A stretch of DNA of 64,000 bases from Mesobaculum littorinae. Its GTDB lineage: Bacteria; Pseudomonadota; Alphaproteobacteria; Rhodobacterales; Rhodobacteraceae. The position numbers were made by a program, and so were the translations under genes. The notes under the pieces are model-generated. The model searched no databases. It was not told the DNA's origin and saw only the letters and a list, made by a program, of their open reading frames with translations. Below, piece after piece: positions 17,344 to 24,942 of this stretch; position 1 is the stretch's first letter; each line of letters begins with the position of its first letter. The stretch lies in the NCBI RefSeq assembly GCF_004011175.1, contig NZ_RQXX01000004.1:62001-126000 (forward strand). Direction: 5' to 3'.

Positions 17344-18114
17344 TCAGCCCGCCCGCTTTCCGGGCCGCAGCAGGTGCGGCCGCGCGGCATCGTAAAGGGC
17401 CGAGTCGGCGAACCCCGCCTGCGGTCCCATCGCCGGCCCGACAAGGATCAGAGCCGTTCGCGTGACCTTCGCCGCCCGCACCTTTTCGCGGATATCCGAC
17501 AGCGTGCCGCGGATCAGCATCTGGTCGGGCCATCCCACCCGCACCGCGACCGCCACCGGGCAGTCGGCGCCGTAGTGCGGGATCAGCTGCCGCTCGATCT
17601 CGCGCAGCGCCCGCACGCCCAGATGGATCGCCAGCGTCGCGCCCGACCGGGCGAAGGTCTCCAGAGTCTCGCCCGCCGGCATCGAGGTCGATTTCATCGA
17701 CATCCGCGTCAGCACGACGGACTGCGCGATCTCGGGCACCGTCAGCTCCTGCCCCAGGGCAGCGGCGGCCGCGGCATAGGCGGGAACCCCCGGCACGATC
17801 TCGAAGGGGATGCCATCGGCCTGCAACCGCCGGATCTGCTCGGCGATGGCGCCGTAAAGCGACGGGTCCCCCGAATGCACCCGCGCCACGTCTTCGCCCC
17901 GGGCCCGTGCGGCCAGGATCTCGGCATGCGTCTCATCCAGCGTCATAGGCGCGGTATCCAGCACCCGCGCCCCCACGGGCGCCCCGGCTACGACCTCTGC
18001 CGGCACCAGCGACCCGGCATAAAGACAGACCGGACAGGCCGCGATCACGCGCTGCGCCTTCAGGGTCAGCAGTTCCGGATCCCCCGGCCCCGCCCCCACG
18101 AACCAAACCTTCAT
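17344..18114 (-). CDS. cobM: Precorrin-4 C11-methyltransferase (CobM/CbiF)
   Basis: A 256-residue SAM-dependent methyltransferase that methylates C11 of the corrin precursor. The family motifs are VWFVGAGPGDPELLTLKA at the N-terminus, VARVHSGDPSLYGAI near residue 78 and the GVPAYAAAAAALG segment near 107. ATG 18114 (MKVWFVGAG) is preferred; the frame extends 15 residues upstream without an ATG. It is the last gene of the corrin operon, separated from cbiG-cobJ by 120 bases that hold a copy of a 33-bp repeat, so its expression may differ from the genes above it. Confidence 0.96.
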   Translation of the reverse strand: MKVWFVGAGPGDPELLTLKAQRVIAACPVCLYAGSLVPAEVVAGAPVGARVLDTAPMTLDETHAEILAARARGEDVARVHSGDPSLYGAIAEQIRRLQADGIPFEIVPGVPAYAAAAAALGQELTVPEIAQSVVLTRMSMKSTSMPAGETLETFARSGATLAIHLGVRALREIERQLIPHYGADCPVAVAVRVGWPDQMLIRGTLSDIREKVRAAKVTRTALILVGPAMGPQAGFADSALYDAARPHLLRPGKRAG

Positions 18115-18163
18115 GCACACCCCCAGGGGATCGCGACGCTCGATACGTTCGCGCCCCACCCTG

Positions 18164-18196
18164 TTTCTTTTCTTCCAAAATACTCCCGCCGGAGGC
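18164..18196 (+). repeat. 33-bp intergenic repeat, copy 1
   Basis: Shares ATACTCCCGCCGGAGGC and a pyrimidine-rich left half with copies at 22831-22863 (reverse orientation, 31 of 33 identical) and 56100-56132. It contains the small hairpin CTCC-CGCC-GGAG. Read on the minus strand, i.e. in the direction of the cob operon here, the hairpin is followed by TATTTT like a weak intrinsic terminator. It lies between cbiG-cobJ and cobM. Confidence 0.85.
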
Positions 18197-18234
18197 TCCC
18201 ACGCAGCACCAAGCGCGCCCCTCCGCAGCGGCGA

Positions 18235-20187
18235 TCACGCCCCTCCATCCTGCCCCTCCAGCTTCCGCGCATACCCCCGCGGCGTATAGATCCGAGCCCC
18301 CTCGCCAGAGCCATAGCCGCGCGACTGGGACGACCCCACCAGCACCACCGTCATCATGTCGACCTCGTCGACCGCCAGCGTCTCCAGCGTGCGGTGCGCC
18401 AGACACTCGTCCGGACGGCCCAGCGACCGGGCCAGCAGCACGGGCGTCCCCGCCGGGCGATGCCGCAGCAGGATGTCGCGCGCCTCGGCCAGCAACGTCC
18501 GCCGGCGGGCCGAGACGGGGTTGTAGAAGGCCACGACGAAATCGCCTTCGGCTGCCGCGTGCAGGCGTTTCACGATGTCTTCGCGCGGCGTCAGCAGATC
18601 CGACAGCGAGATCGCGCAGAAATCGTGGCCCAGAAGCGCCCCGGATCGCGCCGCCGCCGCCTGCAGCGCCGAGATCCCCGGTGCCGTCACCACCTCGGCC
18701 CGCCGCGCGGCATCGCTAACCCCACCCGCCGCCGGCCCCCGGTCCAGAAGCTCGTGCACCAGCGCGCCCATCGCATAGATCCCCGCGTCGCCCGAACAGA
18801 TCAGCGCCACGCGCGCGCCCGCGCCCGCACGCTCCAGCGCGTGGCGGCAGCGCGCCTCCTCGCCCCCCAGCGGGAAATCGGCGCGCGGCTTGCCCGCGGC
18901 CAGCGGCCCAAGCAGATCGATGTAAAGGCTATAGCCCACCAGCTCTTCGGCCTCGGCGATCAGGCGCGAGGCTTCGGGCGTGCGCCACGACGCCTGCCCC
19001 GGACCGATGCCGATGATCGCCAGGTGCCCGCGACGGCGCCCCGGCAGGGCGGTCAGCGCCGCGGGAGCGCGGGCGACGGCGCAGGTGGCATTGGCGGTCT
19101 TGCGCTTCGTCACCGCCAGGTTCGCCCCGGCGCCCGCGACCGCCAGGGCGGCGCCCTCGGACACGCCGTGGCATCCGACCTCGGCAAAGACCACGTCGGA
19201 GGGGGTGGCAAGCCGGGGCGTCTCCGCCTCGAGCTCGGTTGCGGTAAACAGGCACAGGGGCACGCCCAGATCGGCCGCCAGCGCCAGCACCGCGGGCTCG
19301 TCGGCCTTGAGATCCAGCGTCGCGACGCAGGCCACCGCTTCGGGGCGCAGCCCCGCCTCGGCCAGCGTGTCGCGCACCAGAGCGCGCAAATCCTCGGGCG
19401 CGGTATCCCGGGCGCAGCCCACGCCCAGGGCCAGCCGGGTTTCGGTCCAGACCAGCGCGTCGCCCCCCGCCGCGGGTGTCAGCCGCGCCTCGCCCTCGGG
19501 ACCATCCGCAGAGGCAACGCCATCGCGGGTCGCCAGAGCGTCGAGCCCCGGGGCCTGTCCGCTCAGCACGTAGGGCACGCCGGCCAGCAGATCGGCCATG
19601 ACGCGCTTGGGATCGGCCGCCCCCGACACGCGCCAGCCCGCGGGCGGTTCGTCCAGCGACACGCCCAAGCTGACGTCGCCGGCCGTGGTGACCGCCGCGA
19701 TCCCGCCCAGCGCATCCGCGATCCGCCGGGCCAGCCGGTTGGCCCCACGATGACCGCCCAGCAAGGGCACCACGACGGCCCCGTCGTCCGAGACCGACAC
19801 CACCGGAGGTTCGGCCCGCTTGTCCGACAGAAGCGGCGCGATGCCGCGGATCAGGATGCCGCTAGCGCAGACGCCGATGACGGGAATGCCCGCGGCAAAG
19901 AGGTCGCGGGCATGGGCCAGCGCGTCGGCAAAGACCACGTCGGCCCGCTCGACACGGCCCTCGCGCCCATGCACCGGCGCGCCAAGCTCGGCCGCCACGC
20001 GGTGCGCCACGGCCTCGCCCGACCGCGACAGGGCCAGCACGACGGGGGCCAGCACGACGGGGGACGGCCCGAAGGCCGCCGCCCGCTGCGTCGCGGCGGC
20101 TGCCGGCCCGGCCTCGGGCGCAGTGGGCGCATCGGCGGCGGGGCCGCCCGGCGGCGCGGAACCGGATGCGGGCGTCTTCGGGGTCAC
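18235..20187 (-). CDS. cobJ: Fused CbiG-like hydrolase and precorrin-3B C17-methyltransferase
   Basis: A 650-residue fusion. Residues about 35-170 match the CbiG N-terminal domain (VIGVCASGILIRG, PLLGGHRGANRLARRIADAL), about 245-375 the CbiG C-terminal/CobE domain (GVGCARDTAPEDL, AEVGCHGVSEGAA, TKRKTANATCAVARAP), and about 390-650 the SAM methyltransferase CobJ/CbiH (LAIIGIGPGQASWRTPEA, ICSGDAGIYAMGALV). CbiG opens the delta-lactone and removes C2 in the cobalt-early route; CobJ does C17 methylation and ring contraction. GTG 20187 overlaps the cobI TGA (GTGA), which decides the start. A 33-bp repeat lies just beyond its stop. Confidence 0.9.
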   Translation of the reverse strand: MTPKTPASGSAPPGGPAADAPTAPEAGPAAAATQRAAAFGPSPVVLAPVVLALSRSGEAVAHRVAAELGAPVHGREGRVERADVVFADALAHARDLFAAGIPVIGVCASGILIRGIAPLLSDKRAEPPVVSVSDDGAVVVPLLGGHRGANRLARRIADALGGIAAVTTAGDVSLGVSLDEPPAGWRVSGAADPKRVMADLLAGVPYVLSGQAPGLDALATRDGVASADGPEGEARLTPAAGGDALVWTETRLALGVGCARDTAPEDLRALVRDTLAEAGLRPEAVACVATLDLKADEPAVLALAADLGVPLCLFTATELEAETPRLATPSDVVFAEVGCHGVSEGAALAVAGAGANLAVTKRKTANATCAVARAPAALTALPGRRRGHLAIIGIGPGQASWRTPEASRLIAEAEELVGYSLYIDLLGPLAAGKPRADFPLGGEEARCRHALERAGAGARVALICSGDAGIYAMGALVHELLDRGPAAGGVSDAARRAEVVTAPGISALQAAAARSGALLGHDFCAISLSDLLTPREDIVKRLHAAAEGDFVVAFYNPVSARRRTLLAEARDILLRHRPAGTPVLLARSLGRPDECLAHRTLETLAVDEVDMMTVVLVGSSQSRGYGSGEGARIYTPRGYARKLEGQDGGA

Positions 20188-20888
20188 AGCCACGGGTCCG
20201 TGCCTTTCGAGATGAGGATCATGCTGAAATAGGGCGCCTCGGCCGGGGCCTGGGCCAGCGGGCAGACCCGCTCCTCGCCCGGGATCGAGGCACGCTCGAC
20301 ATAGCTCGCTTGGTCGAGACAGCCGGCCCCGCGCACCGCCGCGACGATCTTCGGCAGGTGTCGCCCGACCTTCAGGATCGCCACGGTTTCGGCCGCGGCG
20401 ATCCGCGCGGTCAGAACGTCCTCTGGCAGGGTGCCGGGCAGCACCGCGACGCTGTCGTTGCGCGCGGCCAGCGGGCGCTGCGCGGCGGCGGCGGCGGCGG
20501 TGAGCGAGGTCACCCCGGGCACCGCCACGACCGGGAAGCGGCCCGAGAGGCGGGCCGAAAGATACATGAACGAGCCGTAGAACAGCGGATCGCCCTCGCA
20601 AAGGCAGGCAACGTCCTGTCCGGCGGCCAAGGCATCGGCAAGGTGCGCGGCGCCCGTGTCGTAGGCGGCCTGGGCGGGCGCGCGGTCGGGGCGCATCGGA
20701 ACCTCCATCGCGATTTCCCGCGCCGTTGGCGGAATATGCGCGGCGGCGATGCGGCGGGCAAAGCTGTCGGTCCCGGGCAGCACAGGGTAGGCTACGACCG
20801 GACAGGACGCGATCAGCCGCGCGGCCTTGAGCGTCAGAAGCTCCGGGTCGCCCGGGCCCACGCCGATGCCGTAGAGCGTGCCGCTCAT
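20184..20888 (-). CDS. cobI: Precorrin-2 C20-methyltransferase (CobI/CbiL)
   Basis: A 234-residue SAM-dependent enzyme methylating C20 of precorrin-2 or its cobalt form. It opens MSGTLYGIGVGPGDPELLTL, the family signature, with CLCEGDPLFYGSFMYL near residue 86 and AVPGVTSLTAAAAAA near residue 115. Its ATG at 20888 overlaps the cobL TGA (ATGA), and its TGA overlaps the GTG start of the fusion gene below, so the three genes are translationally coupled. Confidence 0.96.
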   Translation of the reverse strand: MSGTLYGIGVGPGDPELLTLKAARLIASCPVVAYPVLPGTDSFARRIAAAHIPPTAREIAMEVPMRPDRAPAQAAYDTGAAHLADALAAGQDVACLCEGDPLFYGSFMYLSARLSGRFPVVAVPGVTSLTAAAAAAQRPLAARNDSVAVLPGTLPEDVLTARIAAAETVAILKVGRHLPKIVAAVRGAGCLDQASYVERASIPGEERVCPLAQAPAEAPYFSMILISKGTDPWL

Positions 20889-22087
20889 CTCTTGACGAGG
20901 CTCCATTGCGTCACCGGCATCGACGGACGCCAGCCGCGATAGGGGCCCACCGGCTCGGCCCGCGCGACGGACAGCTGGACCAGCCGCCCGCCATGTTCGG
21001 CATGCAGCTGCATCAGCAGCGTTTCGGTTTCCAGCGTCACCGCGTTGGCGACGAAGCGGCCAAGCGGTTTCAGCGCGGCCCAGGCGGCGGCGAACACCTG
21101 CGCGTCGAATCCGCCGCCCGCAAAGATCGCATCGGGGGCGGGCAGGCCATCCAGCGCGGCGGGCGCTTCGCCCTCGACGATCTCGAACTTGGGGGTGCCG
21201 AGCGCCAGCGCATTGGCAGCAGCCATGGCCCGTCGGTCGGCACGCGGTTCGATCCCGATGGCGCGGGCGTAGCGCGCGGCGCGCATCCATTCGATGGCGA
21301 CCGACCCCGATCCGGTGCCGATGTCCCACAGAAGCGCACCGCGCATCGGCATCAGCTTGGCCAGCGTCGCGGCGCGCACCTCCTGCTTGGTCATCGTGCC
21401 GTCATGGGTAAAGAGCGTGTCCTCGAGCCCGGGCACCCGGGGCAGAAGGGCGGCATCCGGCGCGGCCACACAGTCGACCGCAAGCGTGTTGAAGGCCGGG
21501 ACCTCGTGCGCCCAGCCTTCGGCCGTGCCGTCAAAGCGCACCTCGCCCGACCCGCCCATGTTCGCCAGCACGGTCAGGCGCGACTGGCCGAAGCCGCGAT
21601 CGGCTAGGAACCGGGCGATCTGCCCGGGGGTGTCCGACCCGGTGGTCAGGATCAGAAGCCGGGCGTCGGGCTGGATGAAGGCGATCATCTGCTCGACCGG
21701 GCGGCCGTGGACGGTGAGGGTTTCGGTGTCCGCGAGGCTCCACCCCATGCGGGCCGCGGCAAGCTGAAAGGCCGAGAGTTGGGGATGGTAGACGATCTCT
21801 TCGGGCGGAATGGCGCGGCCGATGCGGGCACCGACCGAGAACCACAGCGGATCGCCGGTGACGAGGATCACCGCGCGGCGCCCCCGCAGGGCGCGGATCG
21901 TGTCGATCATCGCGTCGAAGGGCGAAGGCCAGGACAGCCGCTCGGCCGTGACCGCGTCGGACAGGTGATGGTGCCGGTCGCCGCCGATGATGACCTCGGC
22001 CGCCTCGACCGCGGCGCGGGTGGCCGGGGTGAGGCCAGCCATCCCGTCTTCGCCGATGCCGACGATATGCAGCCAGGGCTCAGACAT
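20885..22087 (-). CDS. cobL: Precorrin-6Y C5,15-methyltransferase, decarboxylating (CobL/CbiET)
   Basis: A 400-residue two-domain enzyme. The CbiE-like half (residues 1 to about 205: LHIVGIGEDGMAGLTPATR, LVTGDPLWFSVGARIGR) methylates C5. The CbiT-like half (about 230-400: LLWDIGTGSGSVAIEW) methylates C15 and decarboxylates the C12 acetate. A GGAG lies ten bases before ATG 22087. A 75-base gap separates it from cobH upstream, and it overlaps cobI by four bases. Confidence 0.96.
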   Translation of the reverse strand: MSEPWLHIVGIGEDGMAGLTPATRAAVEAAEVIIGGDRHHHLSDAVTAERLSWPSPFDAMIDTIRALRGRRAVILVTGDPLWFSVGARIGRAIPPEEIVYHPQLSAFQLAAARMGWSLADTETLTVHGRPVEQMIAFIQPDARLLILTTGSDTPGQIARFLADRGFGQSRLTVLANMGGSGEVRFDGTAEGWAHEVPAFNTLAVDCVAAPDAALLPRVPGLEDTLFTHDGTMTKQEVRAATLAKLMPMRGALLWDIGTGSGSVAIEWMRAARYARAIGIEPRADRRAMAAANALALGTPKFEIVEGEAPAALDGLPAPDAIFAGGGFDAQVFAAAWAALKPLGRFVANAVTLETETLLMQLHAEHGGRLVQLSVARAEPVGPYRGWRPSMPVTQWSLVKR

Positions 22088-22162
22088 CGGGTATCAGCTC
22101 CTTCCGGGCCCTCGTTGCCGGCGTCGGCGAGACGTGCGCCGCGCGGCGCACCGGGCGCGGGA

Positions 22163-22795
22163 TCATGCGCTCTCCTCCACGGCGGCGAGCGCGTTGACGG
22201 CGGCCGAGGCCATGGCCGAGCCGCCCCGGCGTCCGCGCAGGGCGACGAACTCGGCGCCGCGCGGATCGCCCGCCAGTTCCGCCTTGCTTTCGGCGGCGCC
22301 GACAAAGCCCACGGGGAAGCCCAGGATCAGCGCCGGGCGCGGCCAGCCGCGGTCGAGCTTTTCCAGAAGGTGGAACAGTGCCGTGGGCGCGTTGCCGATG
22401 GCCACCACCGCGCCGTCGATCCTGTCGTGCCAGAGCTCGACCGCCGCGGCGGAGCGCGTCGTGCCGAGATCGCGGGCGAGATCGGGGACCTCGGGGGCGT
22501 TCAGCGTCACCGCGACCTCGTTCCCGGCGGGCAGGCGGCGGCGGATGATGCCGGCGGCGACCATCTCGCAATCGCACAGGATCGGGGCGCCCGCGGCCAG
22601 CGCCGCGCGCCCCGCTTCGGCCGCGTCTGGCGAAAAGGCGAGGCGGTCGGCGATCTCGATCATCCCGCAGGCGTGGATCAGGCGGACGGCCATCGTCTCG
22701 AGCCCCGGCGGGAAGCGGTCGAGCCGGGCTTCGCGGCGCACCGTGGCAAAGCTTTCCGCGTAGATCGCGGCGGGGTCCTTCTTGTAGGGGCGCAT
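22163..22795 (-). CDS. cobH: Precorrin-8X methylmutase (CobH/CbiC)
   Basis: A 210-residue enzyme that moves a methyl group from C11 to C12, yielding hydrogenobyrinate or cobyrinate. It opens MRPYKKDPAAIYAESFATVR. The catalytic histidine is in VRLIHACGMIEIAD near residue 41, and LILGFPVGFVGAAESK near residue 155 is the family signature. It follows cbiX in the operon after a 110-base gap that contains copy 2 of the 33-bp repeat. Confidence 0.96.
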   Translation of the reverse strand: MRPYKKDPAAIYAESFATVRREARLDRFPPGLETMAVRLIHACGMIEIADRLAFSPDAAEAGRAALAAGAPILCDCEMVAAGIIRRRLPAGNEVAVTLNAPEVPDLARDLGTTRSAAAVELWHDRIDGAVVAIGNAPTALFHLLEKLDRGWPRPALILGFPVGFVGAAESKAELAGDPRGAEFVALRGRRGGSAMASAAVNALAAVEESA

Positions 22796-22830
22796 CAGGG
22801 GCCTGCGGACGGCGTGGGGTGGAAAGATGC

Positions 22831-22863
22831 GCCTCCGGCGGGAGTATTTTGGAAGAGAAGAAG
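22831..22863 (-). repeat. 33-bp intergenic repeat, copy 2
   Basis: Reverse-complement copy of the element at 18164-18196 (31 of 33 bases) and nearly identical to 56100-56132 (32 of 33). It lies between cbiX and cobH, inside the corrin operon, in the opposite orientation to copy 1, so the hairpin-TATTTT form is on the plus strand here. Confidence 0.85.
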
Positions 22864-22905
22864 CCGGGGCGGTTGTGCGACGGACGGAAGCGGGGGCGTC
22901 ATGGC

Positions 22906-24234
22906 TCAGACCTTCTTGCGCCGGGCGCTTTCGGGGCCGAGCGGGTGGTCGGCATGCGGGTAGGGCGCGTGGTGATGGCCGTGGTCGTGGTCGTGCTGGT
23001 GGCCGTGCCCGTGGTCGTGGTGGTGCCCGTGGTGCTGGTGCCCGTCGGCGTGTGGATGGTGGTGGGCAGGTCGGTGGTCGTGGTCATGGTGATGCTCGTG
23101 CGGATGGGCCTGAGCAGGGTCGTGGGTCGGCGCCTCGGGGGCGAGGCGGCATTCACCGGTGCAGAAGGTGTCGCAAAGCGTGCAGTCGGCCACCGTGGAT
23201 CCCGGCGCCTGGGCGCCCTGCCCCTCGACATGGTGGTGGTGGCTTTCCTGGACCGCGCCGACCTCGGCCTCGAAGCCCAGCACCTGGGTGCGGTACTTGC
23301 ACATCTGGCAATTGGGCGGCGGGGTCTCGCCCAGTTGTTCGGTGGCCCGCTCGGCAAAGGTGGCGAGAACGCCGGGGTGGTTGTTGAGGTAGCCGGCCTT
23401 GACCCATTCGATCCCCGGGTGGGCCGTCGCCACGCGGTCGGTGAAGCCGTAGATCCGGTCGATCAGGATGCCGGAGAACAGGAAGTAGGGGAACACGATC
23501 ACCCGGCGGTAGCCCAGTTTGGCCACGTGTTCGAGGCAGGGTTCGACCAGCGGAAAGGTCACGCCGGAATAGCCGATTTCGCACCAGCCGAAGCCCATCC
23601 CCTCCCACAGCATGCGCGCGACCTTGGCGACGTTGGCATTCGCGTCGGGGTCCGAGGCCCCGCGGCCGATGACGACGAGGCAGGTGTCGTGCGCGGGCAC
23701 CGGCCCGTGCGTCGCGTCGGCCTCGGCCACCGCGGCGGCGATACGGTCGCCCGCCGCGGCGATCATCTTGGGATCGACCCCCAGTTCGCGGCCATAGCTG
23801 ACCTCGATCCCGTGGGTGGCGGCGTAGGTCGACAGCACGGTGGGGATGTCGTTCTTGGAATGCATCGCGGCAAAGAGCATACCGGGCACCGCGACGATCC
23901 GGGTGCAGCCGCGGTCGCGCAGACGGTCGAGCCCGTCGCGGATGACCGGGTTGGCGAATTCGAGATACCCGTATTCCATCTGCCAGTCCGGCGGCAGATG
24001 CTCGGGCAGGCGCGCCGCGAGGTTGGCGAATTCGTCCACCGCCGACTGGCTGCGAGACCCGTGACCGCAGAGCATCACGCCAACGCGCTGATCCGGCGCC
24101 GGCACGGTGTCGTGGCGGTGCAGCCCCTCGGGGCCCAGAGGGCCCGGGCCGGAAGCGGACACGGTGTCGGAAGAGGTGGCGGTCGCCGGGCTGGCGGGCG
24201 TCGCGGGGCGGGCGGCGGGCGTGTCGTGGGGCAT
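22906..24234 (-). CDS. cbiX: Sirohydrochlorin cobaltochelatase, CbiX long form with Fe-S and His-rich tail
   Basis: A 442-residue enzyme inserting cobalt into sirohydrochlorin. A roughly 50-residue low-complexity N-terminus precedes the chelatase fold (VGVMLCGHGSRSQSAVDEF, with the metal-binding His in CGHGSR; second half VIVFPYFLFSGILIDRI). Downstream are cysteine motifs NCQMCKYR near residue 311 and CTLCDTFCTGEC near 352, fitting the Fe-S cluster known for long CbiX. The last 60 residues are extremely His/Asp-rich and should bind cobalt, nickel or zinc. It starts five bases after the stop of the small upstream gene. CbiX marks cobalt-early cobalamin synthesis. Confidence 0.93.
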   Translation of the reverse strand: MPHDTPAARPATPASPATATSSDTVSASGPGPLGPEGLHRHDTVPAPDQRVGVMLCGHGSRSQSAVDEFANLAARLPEHLPPDWQMEYGYLEFANPVIRDGLDRLRDRGCTRIVAVPGMLFAAMHSKNDIPTVLSTYAATHGIEVSYGRELGVDPKMIAAAGDRIAAAVAEADATHGPVPAHDTCLVVIGRGASDPDANANVAKVARMLWEGMGFGWCEIGYSGVTFPLVEPCLEHVAKLGYRRVIVFPYFLFSGILIDRIYGFTDRVATAHPGIEWVKAGYLNNHPGVLATFAERATEQLGETPPPNCQMCKYRTQVLGFEAEVGAVQESHHHHVEGQGAQAPGSTVADCTLCDTFCTGECRLAPEAPTHDPAQAHPHEHHHDHDHRPAHHHPHADGHQHHGHHHDHGHGHQHDHDHGHHHAPYPHADHPLGPESARRKKV

Positions 24235-24239
24235 GGGTA

Positions 24240-24602
24240 TCAGTCAGCCTGCAGCTTGGAGGTGGGGAGAGGCGCCGCGATCCGGCGGCGCAGGCCGCGC
24301 AGGACCGCCAAGCCCGCGAGGGCCCCGGCCACGGCGAGGGCGAGCGCGGCAAGCCAGTGATCATGGCCCGCGACATGCGTCACGTGTCCGGGATGCCCGG
24401 ATGCGGCGAGGGCGGAGCCCAGCAGTGCCGCCGCGGCCGCGCCCGGCAGGGCCACCGCCCGTGCGCGGGGGACGGCTTCGCGCGTCGTCTCGCCCATGGC
24501 CGGACCCGTTTTCGCGCCGGATGTCTGACAGAGCGTGGCCGCCGCGGCGATGCCGGGCCCGCGGGACGGGACGGGGGCCGTGATATCGAAATCGATGCGC
24601 AT
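24240..24602 (-). CDS. Small membrane protein with HPGH motif, first gene of the corrin operon
   Basis: A 120-residue protein with a hydrophobic, signal-like stretch (VALPGAAAAALLGSALAASG, about residues 50-69), the histidine-rich motif HPGHVTHVAGHDHW just after it, a transmembrane helix (ALALAVAGALAGLAVLRG) and a basic tail. The pattern resembles small Rhodobacteraceae proteins often found beside cbiX, which I recall as a DUF6732-like family with moderate certainty. The histidines facing the periplasm suggest metal (cobalt) handling. ATG 24602 has AGGACAG upstream; an internal ATG at 24497 would give a cleaner signal peptide. It is five bases from cbiX. Confidence 0.72.
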   Translation of the reverse strand: MRIDFDITAPVPSRGPGIAAAATLCQTSGAKTGPAMGETTREAVPRARAVALPGAAAAALLGSALAASGHPGHVTHVAGHDHWLAALALAVAGALAGLAVLRGLRRRIAAPLPTSKLQAD

Positions 24603-24654
24603 GATCTGTCCTGTCTGTCATCGGACCGGAGGGCGCGCCGACGCGGCGGGACCC

Positions 24655-24671
24655 GGGCCCCTGCAGGGCCC
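24655..24671 (-). other. Hairpin in the cob operon leader
   Basis: GGGCCC-CTGCA-GGGCCC: a perfect 6-bp stem with a 5-base loop, about 55 bases before the first start codon and roughly 110 bases after the predicted transcription start, flanked by further GC-rich dyads (CCCGGG on both sides). It could be an attenuator or simply stable leader structure. I could not find a convincing B12-box for a cobalamin riboswitch in 24603-24942. Confidence 0.35.
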
Positions 24672-24787
24672 TCTGCCCCGGGCGCCCGCGCCGCGTCCTC
24701 GACGATGCCGCCCCCTGCCCCCGGTCTGGGTCGGCAGCGCGGGCGGCCACCTGTCCGGCCCCGGTGTGCGGGGCGTCGTCCCTTCCT

Positions 24788-24816
24788 CCTATAGGCAGCG
24801 TCCCCCGCCCATGCAA
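24788..24816 (-). promoter_or_regulatory. Candidate promoter of the corrin operon
   Basis: On the minus strand TTGCAT (24816-24811), a 17-base spacer and TATAGG (24793-24788). This implies a leader of about 175 bases before the first ATG at 24602. It sits in the 340-base spacer 24603-24942, which otherwise holds only GC-rich dyads. Confidence 0.5.
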
Positions 24817-24942
24817 CGGGCCCGCGGCATGACCCCTTAACCCGGCTCCCCGCACTTGGCAGCCGGACGGGTCCGCGGCACCGCCCCGTCGGCGGCTGCC
24901 CCGACACCTGCCCCGGCTACCGGCACCGGACGCCGCCTGCGG

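Noticed and set aside
15070-20232. Plus-strand open frame of about 1720 codons
   Set aside because: It runs out of frame through mmsA and antisense through two minus-strand genes and most of the corrin operon. High GC removes stop codons; the composition is arginine-rich and domain-free.
22960-23115. GTGGTGATGG-like triplet run taken as a CRISPR or satellite
   Set aside because: It is the codon pattern of the His/Asp tail of CbiX (minus strand); there is no regular spacer or unit length.
24603-24942. Cobalamin riboswitch upstream of the corrin operon
   Set aside because: Segments such as GACGACGCCCCGCAC loosely resemble part of the element, but the B12 box and conserved core are not present in order, so I do not annotate one.
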